Shown here piece after piece: positions 50,660 through 59,458 of a stretch of DNA of 64,000 bases. A model generated the notes under the pieces. The model was not told the origin of the DNA. It ran no database searches and saw only the letters and a program-made list of their open reading frames with translations. The DNA lies in contig JAJPGV010000023.1 of NCBI GenBank assembly GCA_021325635.1, positions 62,001 through 126,000 of the forward strand. Direction: 5' to 3'. The first letter of the stretch is position 1, and every line of letters begins with the position of its first letter. The position numbers were made by a program, and so were the translations under genes. This DNA comes from Chloroflexota bacterium. Lineage in GTDB: Bacteria > Chloroflexota > JAJPGV01.

Positions 50660-51886
50660 ATGCCGAATCCCGGAGCGCCTAAGGCCGGTCGGCCGCATCT
50701 TCTGCGCGACAACCAGCAGTGGGTGCTCGACTGGCTGATCAAGGAAACCGGCCGAACCTATCACTTCCAGCCCGACGGGCGCGGCAGCTTGCCTCGGAGC
50801 GTGCGCAGCCACGCCATGATCAGCAAGCATCTCGGGCAAGCCGCGCGCCGTATGGAGACGCTGGCCGACGTCGAAGCGGCGGCTGGCCACAGCACGACCG
50901 CGCTGGAGCTGTACTTCAAGGCGGCCAATGAGTACGTCCATGCCCAACACGTGGTGTTCGAGAACAACGACGAGAAGCGCTTCCTGTACGCGGGCGTACG
51001 GCGCTGCTATGACCAGGTGGCGGCTCGGGCGCCGTACCGGCTGGAGCACGTCGACGTTCCCTGGGAGGGAACTCTGGTCTCGGGCAACCTGCACCTGTGC
51101 CCAGGCGTGGATCGTGCGCCGCTGCTGTTCTACATCCCCGGCTGCGACGTATCGAAAGAGAACTGGCCGCATCCGCTCTACAACCAGCCTCATCAGCGCG
51201 GCCTGCACGTCTTCTCATTCGACGGGCCTGGCCAGGCGGAGAGCAACCTGCGCGGCATCCGCCTGACTCCCGACAACTACGAGCGCGCCGCCAGCGCTGC
51301 GTTGGATTATCTGCTGACGCGGCCGGACATCGACGGCGAAAACGTCGTCCTGCACGCGACCAGCTTCGGGTCGTTCTGGGGCTTCCGCTTTGCCGCCCAC
51401 GATCCCCGGATCAAGGCCATGACCGCGCCGGCGGCCAGCATTGCCGACAAGTATTTCCTCATGACGGAAGAGTCGCCGCGCTGGAAGCAGCTGTTCGGCT
51501 ATCTCACCCAATCCGTCAGCGAAGAGGAGCTCGACGTGGTGGTCAGCCAGATGACCCTGGATGGCTGCATCGACAAGGTGCGCTGCCCCGTCCTCATCGC
51601 CGTGGGCGAGTACGACCCTCGCGGTCCGCTCGACGAGATCTATCGCATGTTCGACCAGCTTCGGAGTCCTGCCGAGCTGTGGGTGTTCGCCGATCAGCAC
51701 CACATGCCGTCCATCGGCGGTGAGGCTCCCGGGTGGGCGTCCGGCCTCAGCAGCGCCATGTGCGACTGGCTGCGCGACCGGCTGGATGGCAAGCCCATGT
51801 CTCGCGCCGGTCAGGTAGTTTACGTCGACGGCCCAGGTGGCCCCAACAACCCCAAGCTGCCGTTCAAACGAAGGTGGTTTGAATAG
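50660..51886 (+). CDS. Alpha/beta hydrolase (FrsA/DUF1100-like esterase)
   Basis: The 408-residue protein has a helical N-terminal region (about 1-135) with HLGQAARRMETLADVEAAAG, then an alpha/beta hydrolase fold. The nucleophile elbow reads HATSFGSFWG, so Ser is flanked as A-T-S-F-G rather than the strict G-x-S-x-G. The acid is probably in VGEYDPRG and the base in ADQHHMPS. This layout is like the FrsA/2,6-dihydropseudooxynicotine-hydrolase group acting on C-C or ester bonds. It begins after a good GAGGAGG site. It has the same strand as the heat-shock block but its own 118-base leader. Substrate unknown. Confidence 0.88.
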   Translation: MPNPGAPKAGRPHLLRDNQQWVLDWLIKETGRTYHFQPDGRGSLPRSVRSHAMISKHLGQAARRMETLADVEAAAGHSTTALELYFKAANEYVHAQHVVFENNDEKRFLYAGVRRCYDQVAARAPYRLEHVDVPWEGTLVSGNLHLCPGVDRAPLLFYIPGCDVSKENWPHPLYNQPHQRGLHVFSFDGPGQAESNLRGIRLTPDNYERAASAALDYLLTRPDIDGENVVLHATSFGSFWGFRFAAHDPRIKAMTAPAASIADKYFLMTEESPRWKQLFGYLTQSVSEEELDVVVSQMTLDGCIDKVRCPVLIAVGEYDPRGPLDEIYRMFDQLRSPAELWVFADQHHMPSIGGEAPGWASGLSSAMCDWLRDRLDGKPMSRAGQVVYVDGPGGPNNPKLPFKRRWFE

Positions 51887-51897
51887 AGGGTCTAACG

Positions 51898-51915
51898 GGC
51901 AGGGCAGACCCTGCC
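51898..51915 (+). terminator. Hairpin after the alpha/beta hydrolase
   Basis: GGCAGGG and CCCTGCC pair perfectly around a CAGA loop, 11 bases past the stop. No T-tract follows, so termination strength is uncertain. Confidence 0.4.
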
Positions 51916-52012
51916 TGTCCCGAGACTCGGCGTGCGCCCCATCCGTCCATAATTTCCGGGACGCGCGTTCTGGAGGGTTAGGCCCTGCCGCCGGCGCGGC
52001 TACCCTCATGTC

Positions 52013-52933
52013 GTGAATTGGCTGGAGATCGCGGTCGAGGCGTCGCGTGAGGCGTCGGAGGCGGCGTATGCCGTCATGAGCCAGCACGCCGCCGGCGGCG
52101 TGGCTATAGAGGAACCGGTGCGGCAGCCCGCGGACGGCGATGGCGCCGAAATCGACTATGACCGGCCGGTCACCCTGCGAGCCTACGTGCCGGTCGATGG
52201 CCAGCACGAAGCAAAGCGGCTGGCCATCGAGGAGGGCCTGTGGCACCTCAGCCAGATCGACATTCACGGGATCGGCGCCGTGTCGGCGGCGGAGCTGGCG
52301 GAGGAAGACTGGGCCAACGCCTGGAAGGATCACTATCACACCCGCAAAGTCGGCCGGCGTATCGTCATCAAGCCCTCCTGGAGGCAGTACGAGGCGGCGC
52401 CCGATGAGGTTGTCGTCGAGCTGGATCCGGGTATGGCTTTCGGCACTGGACTGCATCCCACCACCGAGAGCTGCTTGCAGCTGCTGGAGGACCTGGTGCA
52501 GGGAGGGGAGCGCATCCTGGATCTCGGCACCGGATCGGGCATTCTGTCGCTGGCGGCGGCCGGCCTCGCAAGCGGACCGATTCTGGCGCTCGACGTCGAG
52601 CAGATCGCGGTTGCTACCGCCTCGGAGAACGCCCAGCGAGCTGGCTTCGGAGACAAGATAGAGGTCAGGTTGGGAAGCTTGCCACTTCCTGAAGGTGAAG
52701 GCGCTCGGTCGTTCGATCTCGTTCTGGCCAACATCATTGCCCGCGTGCTGGTGGATCTGGCGCCACAGCTGCGGGCCGTCCTTGCGCCGGGCGCGAAGCT
52801 CCTGGCCTCGGGCATCATCGACCAGCGTGAAGCGGAAGTGATCGATGCCTTCACTCAGGCCGGCTTGGCCGTCAGCCGCCGGGTGCAGAACGGCGATTGG
52901 GTGAGCCTGGTATGCGTCCGCGCGGGCGGCTGA
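52013..52933 (+). CDS. prmA: Ribosomal protein L11 methyltransferase
   Basis: The 306-residue SAM-dependent enzyme trimethylates ribosomal protein L11. The N-terminal substrate domain (about 1-90) has WLEIAVEASREASEAA. The catalytic domain has PGMAFGTGLHPTTESCLQLL, LDLGTGSGILSLAA (SAM-binding) and NIIARVLVDLAPQ. GTG 52013 lies six bases after TACCCT without a Shine-Dalgarno. In many bacteria prmA directly follows dnaJ. Here other genes intervene (49698-51886). It converges with pyrD (11-base gap). Confidence 0.95.
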   Translation: MNWLEIAVEASREASEAAYAVMSQHAAGGVAIEEPVRQPADGDGAEIDYDRPVTLRAYVPVDGQHEAKRLAIEEGLWHLSQIDIHGIGAVSAAELAEEDWANAWKDHYHTRKVGRRIVIKPSWRQYEAAPDEVVVELDPGMAFGTGLHPTTESCLQLLEDLVQGGERILDLGTGSGILSLAAAGLASGPILALDVEQIAVATASENAQRAGFGDKIEVRLGSLPLPEGEGARSFDLVLANIIARVLVDLAPQLRAVLAPGAKLLASGIIDQREAEVIDAFTQAGLAVSRRVQNGDWVSLVCVRAGG

Positions 52934-52944
52934 GGGCGGTTGTC

Positions 52945-54030
52945 CTACGCCCGCGATCCGACGAGATCGGCAACGCTGTCGAGGTGCGCCTTCTCGAGGT
53001 GGGCCAGGATTCCGCGATTGATGGACCGTGCGACCCCTGGGCCTTGATAGATGAAGCCGGTGTAGAGCTGGACCAGTGAAGCGCCCGCCTCCAGCTTGTC
53101 GATGGCTTCTCGGCTTCCAGCCACCCCGCCGACGCCGACAATCGGCAGCTTACCCTCCGTGAGCCGGTACACGCGCCGTACGACGCTCGTGGCTCTTTCG
53201 CTCAACGGCGCGCCGCTCAGTCCCCCGGACTCGCGACTCTCGGGGCTGCGCAGTGTGGCAGGACGCTCGACCGTGGTGTTGGTGGCGATGATTCCTGCAA
53301 CAGCATGACGCCGAATCACGTCCACCATGTGGCCGACCTCGTCGTCGCTCAGATCGGGCGCTATCTTGACCAGGAGGGGCCGGCCGATGGTTCTTACGCC
53401 GGCATCGAGTCCGGCGAGGAGCTGCTCGAGCAGGTCGACCTGCTGCATAGCGCGCAAGCCGGCCGTATTGGGTGAAGACACGTTGATCGTGACGTAGGCT
53501 GCCAGCGGGGCGAGGGCGCGGTAACCGGCGACGAAGTCTTCCAGCCCGCTGCCGCTCTCCACGCTGGCAGCGTTCGGTCCCACGTTTACGCCGAGCACGT
53601 AGCTGCCGGGTGCGATCCGCTGCAAGTTCGAGGCGACGGCGGCCATCCCCTGGCTGGGAAAGCCGAGCCGGTTGATCAAGGCTCGGTCCGGCTTGAGCCG
53701 GTACAGCCGCGGCTTCGGCTTGCCGGGCTGCGGCCGTGGCGTCACCGTCCCAACTTCCACATGCCCGAACCCCAGCGCGGCGATCGCTTGGGCGGCTATG
53801 CCGTTCTTGTCGAAGCCTGCCGCCAAGCCCACCGGATTGGGGAACTGGAGCCCGAAGGCGCTCACGTGCAGGCGAGGGTCGTCTACTGTGAACAGCGTCT
53901 CCAGCGCCCGCAGCAAGGCCGGTGCTCGCTGTGCCAATGACAGCAGCTTCAGGACGCTGTTGTGGGACGTCTCGGCGTCCGGTAGGGTCAGCAGCGGAAA
54001 CAGGATCCGTTGGTAGAAGCCATTCGACAT
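52945..54030 (-). CDS. pyrD: Dihydroorotate dehydrogenase, class 2 (quinone-linked)
   Basis: The 361-residue membrane-associated flavoenzyme oxidises dihydroorotate with quinone in pyrimidine synthesis. The N-terminal helices (FYQRILFPLL, then HNSVLKLLSLAQRAP) form the membrane-binding class 2 extension. FMN-site segments are PVGLAAGFDKNG, EVGTVTPRPQPGKPKPRLYR, INRLGFPSQG and ATNTTVERP. The catalytic Ser is in TINVSSPNTAGLR. IVGVGGVAGSREAIDKLEAG is the phosphate-binding end. ATG 54030 fits the family start; an upstream ATG would add 17 residues into the divergent promoter. It diverges from the acyl-CoA synthetase-like gene. Confidence 0.95.
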   Translation of the reverse strand: MSNGFYQRILFPLLTLPDAETSHNSVLKLLSLAQRAPALLRALETLFTVDDPRLHVSAFGLQFPNPVGLAAGFDKNGIAAQAIAALGFGHVEVGTVTPRPQPGKPKPRLYRLKPDRALINRLGFPSQGMAAVASNLQRIAPGSYVLGVNVGPNAASVESGSGLEDFVAGYRALAPLAAYVTINVSSPNTAGLRAMQQVDLLEQLLAGLDAGVRTIGRPLLVKIAPDLSDDEVGHMVDVIRRHAVAGIIATNTTVERPATLRSPESRESGGLSGAPLSERATSVVRRVYRLTEGKLPIVGVGGVAGSREAIDKLEAGASLVQLYTGFIYQGPGVARSINRGILAHLEKAHLDSVADLVGSRA

Positions 54031-54081
54031 CGGCGTAGCCAATCGTACGGCCAGTGGAACCGTCCGTATGATCGATCTCAT

Positions 54082-55719
54082 ATGGAAAGGGTCAATCCAG
54101 GCGACGCCGGATCGATCTTCGAGCCGGCTGGCGCTGGATCGGGGCCGGTCGGAGGCGTGGCGATCGTCACGCAGAGCGCTTCCCTGGCGGCGCTCTTCAG
54201 CGACGAGATACGCACCAGGGCCTGGAGAGCGGCCAAGGTCGCCAACATCGGCAACCAGCTCGACGTGACGCACGCTCAGCTCATCGACTGGCTGAGGCGG
54301 GACGATGAGACGAGGGTCATAGGACTGCACCTCGAGGCCGTAACGGACGGGCAGCGTCTCATGGCCGCCATCTCCGGGGTGGGAAAGCCGGTCGTTGTCT
54401 TGAGAGCAGCGCGAACGGCCGCCGGCGCGCGCGCTTCCTCCACGCATTCCGGCTCATCTGCGGGTGAGCGGGAGGTCTATCTCTCCGCGCTGCGGCAGGC
54501 CGGTGCCGTGGTGGTATCCAGCGCCGAGGAGCTGCTGGACAGCCTGGAAGCGTTGTCCCTCGGCACGGGCCGGCCGGGCGCCGGTAAACGAGTCGGCATC
54601 CTGACGGCGTCAGGCGCGCTGGGCGTGCTTGCCGCAGACGCGGCTGAGGATGCCGGGCTTGAAGTGCCGGTGCTCTCCTCCTCAACCCAGAGCCGCCTGC
54701 GCCATCTGGTGCCTCGCCTGCCCGCCAGCGGGAACCCGGTAGACGTCGGCCAGGGCCAGGACGCGGCGACGCTGGCGGAATGCGCCCGAGCCATCGCCGA
54801 TGACCTGGCTGTGGATGCGCTCATCGTCTTGGGAGCGGGGCCATCGTCCCGGGATCTGGCGGCAGCGCTGCGCCAGCTTACGGCGGACAAGGCGATCGTA
54901 GGCTCTGGCTTACCGCCGGCTCCGGGTTTCCCTTCGTTTGCCTCGGCCGAGCGTGCGATAGCGGCATATCGATCGCTGGTGGCGTATGGGCGGCGCCGAA
55001 CTGCCACCTTCGAGGCGGCACGGGCGGCAGCGGCCGTGCCGGCTGCGTCCGTCACTCCCATGACGATCGAAGGGATCGGGGTGATGGATGAGTACGAGGC
55101 CAAACGGCTGCTCGACCGTTGGGAGGTGCCGGTGGTGCCGGAGACGCTGGTGACCGGGCCGGGCCGGCACGAGTTCGTTCCCATACGCAAGCTGGCGACG
55201 CACTTCGGCTATCCCGTCGTGCTCAAGGCGATTCGCGAGGACATCGTTCACAAGAGCGAGATGGGCGCGGTAGCTGTGGGACTGGCGAGCAACGAGGAGC
55301 TGCAGCGCGCCTGGGAGCAGATGCACGAACGCTTCCCCAACGCCGCCTGGCTTGTCCAGCCCTTCCTGCCCGGCGACGTCGAAGTCGTGGTCAGCGCTCG
55401 GCGCGATCCGGTCTTTGGCCCGGTTGTCAGCTTCAGACCGGGCGGCGTGATCGCCGAGCTGTATGCCGACGTTGCGCTGCGGGTGGCGCCGTTCGATCGG
55501 GCCGAAGCGATCGAGATGATCGAAGAGACCACGGCGGCGGCGCTGATGCATGGCTTTCGCGGGTTGCCTGAGCATGATCCCGCCGAGGTGGCTGATGTGC
55601 TGGTGAAGGTCGGCCGGCTCATGCTGGGCCAGCCGTCGGTGCGCGAGCTCGAGATAGGTCCGCTGCTGCTGACGGAGAAGGGCCCGATTGCCGTTTCGGC
55701 CATGGCCGAGATCGGCTGA
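54082..55719 (+). CDS. ADP-forming acyl-CoA synthetase-like protein lacking the CoA-binding domain
   Basis: The 545-residue protein corresponds to the succinyl-CoA-ligase-like and ATP-grasp parts of ADP-forming acyl-CoA synthetases. The first recognisable segment, VGGVAIVTQSASLAALFSDE, is already the flavodoxin-like ligase domain. The phospho-His motif reads ARASSTHSGSSAG. A second domain has PVDVGQGQDAATLAEC. The C-terminal ATP-grasp (about residues 345-545) has LLDRWEVPVVPETL, GYPVVLKAIREDIVHKSEMG and VREIEIGP-like VRELEIGPLLL. The N-terminal Rossmann CoA-binding domain (usually about 130 residues) is missing. ATG 54082 follows TATGAT by nine bases. Confidence 0.85.
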   Translation: MERVNPGDAGSIFEPAGAGSGPVGGVAIVTQSASLAALFSDEIRTRAWRAAKVANIGNQLDVTHAQLIDWLRRDDETRVIGLHLEAVTDGQRLMAAISGVGKPVVVLRAARTAAGARASSTHSGSSAGEREVYLSALRQAGAVVVSSAEELLDSLEALSLGTGRPGAGKRVGILTASGALGVLAADAAEDAGLEVPVLSSSTQSRLRHLVPRLPASGNPVDVGQGQDAATLAECARAIADDLAVDALIVLGAGPSSRDLAAALRQLTADKAIVGSGLPPAPGFPSFASAERAIAAYRSLVAYGRRRTATFEAARAAAAVPAASVTPMTIEGIGVMDEYEAKRLLDRWEVPVVPETLVTGPGRHEFVPIRKLATHFGYPVVLKAIREDIVHKSEMGAVAVGLASNEELQRAWEQMHERFPNAAWLVQPFLPGDVEVVVSARRDPVFGPVVSFRPGGVIAELYADVALRVAPFDRAEAIEMIEETTAAALMHGFRGLPEHDPAEVADVLVKVGRLMLGQPSVRELEIGPLLLTEKGPIAVSAMAEIG

Positions 55720-55728
55720 GGCGGGCTG

Positions 55729-57867
55729 CTAGCGGCTGGCGCGCTGCTTGTTACCCAGGTAGTCGAGCAGGACGTAGGCGCCGAGGTGCTGCGGTGAAGA
55801 GAAGAACGCTCGCCCATGGTTCACCTTGGCCATCATGCGGACGAAGTGCGTCAGCATTGCTTCGCGGGCCATCATGAAGGTGTTGATGACGATACCGTCC
55901 TGCGTGCAGCGGACCACCTCGCGCAGGGTCTCGGCCATGGGGCCTCGGCCGTTGCGCTCGTCGAAGTCGCCGTGCTGTGACCAGTAGCTGTACGTATTGG
56001 GCTCGCCGTCGGTGATCATCACGATCTGCTTGGTGCCGCCCTTCTGCCGGGACAGCAGCACGCGAGCCTGGCGTAGCGCTTCCTGAAAGTTGGTGCCTCC
56101 CCCGTACTCGACCCAATAGCTATCGAGCAGCATCTGCGGCTCCAGCGTCAGCACGAAGTAGGAGAAGGCGACCACACGCAGATAGTCCCTGGGGAATTTC
56201 ATGCGGATCAGGGTGTCCAGGGCCAGCGCGACCCGTCTTCCGGCCTGAAAACGGCCGCCGTGCATCATCGAGTAGCTCATGTCGAGCATGATCACGGTCG
56301 AGCAGCGGGTGGCGGCGGTGGTCCTGTAGATCTCGAAATCGTCCGTCGTCAGGCGCAGCTTGCCGCTGGGCGCTGAGCCGGACTTGGCTTCCCGGAAGAT
56401 GGCGTTCATCAGCGTCTGATTAGCGTCGAGCGAGAGCGTATCGCCGAAGGTGTAGCGCTTGGTCTCGTCGAGCCGCTCGGCTCCCACCCCGCGGCGCATG
56501 AGCTCATGGTTGCCAAGCAGCCCGTTATCCAGCCGGCCGAAGATGTCCACCAGCGCCTGCTCGGCGATCTTGTGCAGCGCCCGCGGCGTCAGCTCCCAGT
56601 CGTTGCCCTTGCGGCGCAGCAGGCCGGCCTCTTCCAGCATGCGCGTCAGCGACTGCATCTGCTCGGTCAGCGCCTGCGCCTCTTCGCCCAGGAGCCGCCC
56701 AATCTCGTCGCTGTCGATCCGGCTCACGTCATTGGTCTTGATGGACTGCAGCAGCTCACGCTCCAGCTCGTCCAGCGAGCTCATGTCGCCCATCAGGCCC
56801 ATGGCCTCTTGCAGCGTCAGCGGCTCGTCGCCGGAGAACGGAAACTCCCCGGGCTCACTGCCGCCGAAGCCCATTCGCGCCATGTTGCCGGCAAGCCGCG
56901 ACAGCTCGGCCTGGAGGTCGCCATCCTGGAAGACTGACTGCAGCAGGTCCTCCAGCTCCTTCCGCATCTCCGGGCTCATGGAGTTGAGCAACGACTCCAT
57001 GCGCTGCATCTGCTGCTGCAGGTACTCGGCCAGCTGCTCGGCCGTTTCGATTCCGGGCGGGAAGAACTTGCCCCACTTCCGCATGAACTCGCTGATGTCC
57101 GGCTGGTCGCCGCGTCGATGCCGCTCCAGCAGCTCGTTGAGGTCACGGACCATGTCGCGGATCTCGCGCAGCGCCTCCGGCGTAAGCGACTGGATACCCT
57201 GTTGCAGCCCGCGGAAGTAGTTCTGCAGCACCTGCTGCTGGAGCATCTGCAGCAGCTCCTGGAACTGCTGCCGGGCATCCGGATCCAAGAAGTCGTAGTC
57301 GCGCAGCTGCTGGATGCGTCCGCCGACTTCCGGAGGAAGCTGCTCCAGCTGCGACAGCCGTCGTCGAGCCATCTGCTCCAGCAGCTGGCGAAGCTGCTGG
57401 TTCTCGTCCCCGGTCGTGCCCGCGCTGCCTGCCGCGCCGGCGGATCCTCGGCCGGCGGAGGGGCGACCGGCATCTTGGCCGGCGCCCTCAGGCGACCGCG
57501 GTCCCGACGTTTCGTTGGCTGGGGGCTGTGCTCCCCGGGCTTCGTCGAGCTTGCGTTCGAGCGCATCCCGTTCGGTTTTCACAACCTGGTCCAGACGCTC
57601 CTTGACGTCGTCCAGCACCGACCCGATGTCATAGCGCTGGAGATGCCTTTCACGGGCCCGTCGGAGCCTGTCCAGCAGCTCCTGCAGGCCCATCATGCGC
57701 TGGCCCCCGGGGAACTCGGTGCCGCGCTGCAGCATCCGCCGCAGGATGCTCCGGACGTCGGCGTTGTCGTCGAGCACCTGCTCGGCGATCTGCTTCATGA
57801 CGTCTTCGACGCTGAATGGATCGACGATTTGCGAGCCGTCCCAGCGCGAATAGCGGAAAACGGTCAT
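55729..57867 (-). CDS. Large VWA-domain protein with Gln-rich helical N-terminal half
   Basis: The 712-residue protein has about 480 residues of acidic, Gln/Leu-rich helices (LEQMARRRLSQLEQLPPEV, RQQFQELLQMLQQQVLQNYF). Residues 500-712 form a VWA domain with the MIDAS motif IMLDMSYSMMHGGRFQAG (D-x-S-x-S) and the second metal segment MITDGEPNTYSYW. There is no signal peptide. Similar cytosolic VWA proteins are chaperone-like partners of MoxR/Mg-chelatase-type AAA ATPases, but no such ATPase is here. GTG or ATG choices are limited; ATG 57867 starts TVFRYSRWDG. The histidine kinase gene precedes it on the same strand by 139 bases. Confidence 0.85.
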   Translation of the reverse strand: MTVFRYSRWDGSQIVDPFSVEDVMKQIAEQVLDDNADVRSILRRMLQRGTEFPGGQRMMGLQELLDRLRRARERHLQRYDIGSVLDDVKERLDQVVKTERDALERKLDEARGAQPPANETSGPRSPEGAGQDAGRPSAGRGSAGAAGSAGTTGDENQQLRQLLEQMARRRLSQLEQLPPEVGGRIQQLRDYDFLDPDARQQFQELLQMLQQQVLQNYFRGLQQGIQSLTPEALREIRDMVRDLNELLERHRRGDQPDISEFMRKWGKFFPPGIETAEQLAEYLQQQMQRMESLLNSMSPEMRKELEDLLQSVFQDGDLQAELSRLAGNMARMGFGGSEPGEFPFSGDEPLTLQEAMGLMGDMSSLDELERELLQSIKTNDVSRIDSDEIGRLLGEEAQALTEQMQSLTRMLEEAGLLRRKGNDWELTPRALHKIAEQALVDIFGRLDNGLLGNHELMRRGVGAERLDETKRYTFGDTLSLDANQTLMNAIFREAKSGSAPSGKLRLTTDDFEIYRTTAATRCSTVIMLDMSYSMMHGGRFQAGRRVALALDTLIRMKFPRDYLRVVAFSYFVLTLEPQMLLDSYWVEYGGGTNFQEALRQARVLLSRQKGGTKQIVMITDGEPNTYSYWSQHGDFDERNGRGPMAETLREVVRCTQDGIVINTFMMAREAMLTHFVRMMAKVNHGRAFFSSPQHLGAYVLLDYLGNKQRASR

Positions 57868-58006
57868 GCCTTCAACCGCTCCCGTCCGAGCCGTTTCGGG
57901 CTGAGTAGCTGCGAGATGGCTGGCCAGCGAAGTGATGCCATGGCGGTTGCTCCCCGACAGTGTAAACCCTGCCCCGCGGCCTTACCGCCAGGCCGCTACC
58001 ACGGGG

Positions 58007-59269
58007 CTAGGCCGCTTCCTCAGGCTGCAGGGGAATCCGCACCGTCACTCGAGTGCCCTGGCCCTCCTGGCTGGTGAGGGAGATCGTGCCGTGGTGCAGA
58101 TCGACGATGCTCTGCGCACCGGCAAGCCCCATTCCCGTCCCGGGGATGCGGGTTTGCACGTTGCTCGCGCGGTGAAACCACTCGAACGAGCGGCCCAGCT
58201 CGGCAGCGGGTATGCCGATGCCCTGGTCTTCCACTGCGATGACGGCGTCCGAATCCTCCCGGGCCACGGTCACGCTGATTGTGCCGCCGCCGGGGCTGTA
58301 CTTCACCGCGTTTTGCACCAGGTTGTCGAGAACGCGCCGGATGCGCGGCTCATCCCACCGTCCAGTTACCGACGGCGGTGCGATCGGCGTGACGATCTGG
58401 CCGGCGAACTGGCCGCGATAGCTGTCGACAACCTCGCTCACGAGCGCGTTCAAGTCGACGTTCGTGTAGCGCAGGACGAGCCGCTGCCCGCTCTGCAGCT
58501 GCACGAAGTCCAAGACTTCGCCGAGCATCTGTGCCATGCGCAGGGCGGTGGCGGCTATCTCCAGCATCGCTTGACGGGGGTTGGGCTGTCGCGAGGCGTC
58601 CAGTGCCCTGGCCGTGACCTCCGCGCGCAGCTTGATGGCGGCCAGTGGCGTTCGAAGATCGTGCACCACGCTGCCAATGGCGCGTGTCTCCGCGGCCAGG
58701 TCCTGCCTCGCTGCCTCGAGCAGGCGCCAGGGAAACAGCGAACGGCATACCAGGTCGGCCAGCTCCTGCGCCAGGGTGACGTTGGCTGCGCCCAGCTGAC
58801 GACTGTTCTCGCCGTCGAGCAGCACCAGCAGCCCTGCGCTTGCGTGCTCCCCGAGAAAAGGCACGACCAGCACGGAACGCGGCTCGAGCACTCGAAGCAA
58901 ACGGCCGGCCTCCCCATCCACATGCTCGTGTGTCCACTGGCGGGCCTGGAATGGGGAGTGCAGCTGCGGCTTGCCTTCGATCAGGGCCGCCGCGAGTGGG
59001 TGTCGCTCGCCGGAACCAGGCCGATAGGATGCCAGCCAGCGCGCCATCGCCTCCCGTTTACCCGGGTTCACATGAGCGCAGGCCAGGCGCTCCCATCCGC
59101 CCTCGGTAGCCAGCGCCACCGCCGCGCCGTCGGCCAGGTGCGGGACCATGGACTCGACGGCGCACTCCATGGTCGCTTCGAAGTTGCTTTGAGCAAGCAT
59201 CGCCATTCCGGTGCGCAGCAGGAATTGCGCGTGGCTTTCAGGGACGTTGTTGGAAAATCGTGCACTCAA
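58007..59269 (-). CDS. GAF-type sensor histidine kinase
   Basis: The 420-residue kinase starts with a GAF-like sensor (about 15-185; FEATMECAVESMVPHLADG, SVLVVPFLGEHASAGLLVLL). HisKA follows with VVHDLRTPLAAIKLRAEV, where His is the phosphoacceptor, then HATPase_c with LDNLVQNAVKYSPGG (N box), VEDQGIGIPAAELG (G1) and GTGMGLAGAQSIV (G2). There is no transmembrane segment, so it is soluble. TTG 59269 is chosen because GAGGGA lies eight bases upstream and sequence before it is not protein-like; GTG 59365 is possible. A receiver gene lies upstream on the same strand, forming a two-component pair. Confidence 0.88.
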   Translation of the reverse strand: MSARFSNNVPESHAQFLLRTGMAMLAQSNFEATMECAVESMVPHLADGAAVALATEGGWERLACAHVNPGKREAMARWLASYRPGSGERHPLAAALIEGKPQLHSPFQARQWTHEHVDGEAGRLLRVLEPRSVLVVPFLGEHASAGLLVLLDGENSRQLGAANVTLAQELADLVCRSLFPWRLLEAARQDLAAETRAIGSVVHDLRTPLAAIKLRAEVTARALDASRQPNPRQAMLEIAATALRMAQMLGEVLDFVQLQSGQRLVLRYTNVDLNALVSEVVDSYRGQFAGQIVTPIAPPSVTGRWDEPRIRRVLDNLVQNAVKYSPGGGTISVTVAREDSDAVIAVEDQGIGIPAAELGRSFEWFHRASNVQTRIPGTGMGLAGAQSIVDLHHGTISLTSQEGQGTRVTVRIPLQPEEAA

Positions 59270-59458
59270 AAGCTGGTCCCTCGGTCCGTGGTCCTGGCAT
59301 TGCCGCCGGGAGGCAGCGTCTAGAACGACCGACCGGCAGCAAAAGGAATGCCCGCTCAGCCCCACTCACGTTGTTTACGTGCCTTGGTAGTACTTATGGG
59401 CTACTCGCCGGCAGCTTGATTCGCCAGCCTGCGACGCTGGAAAGCTCGACCTTCCGAG

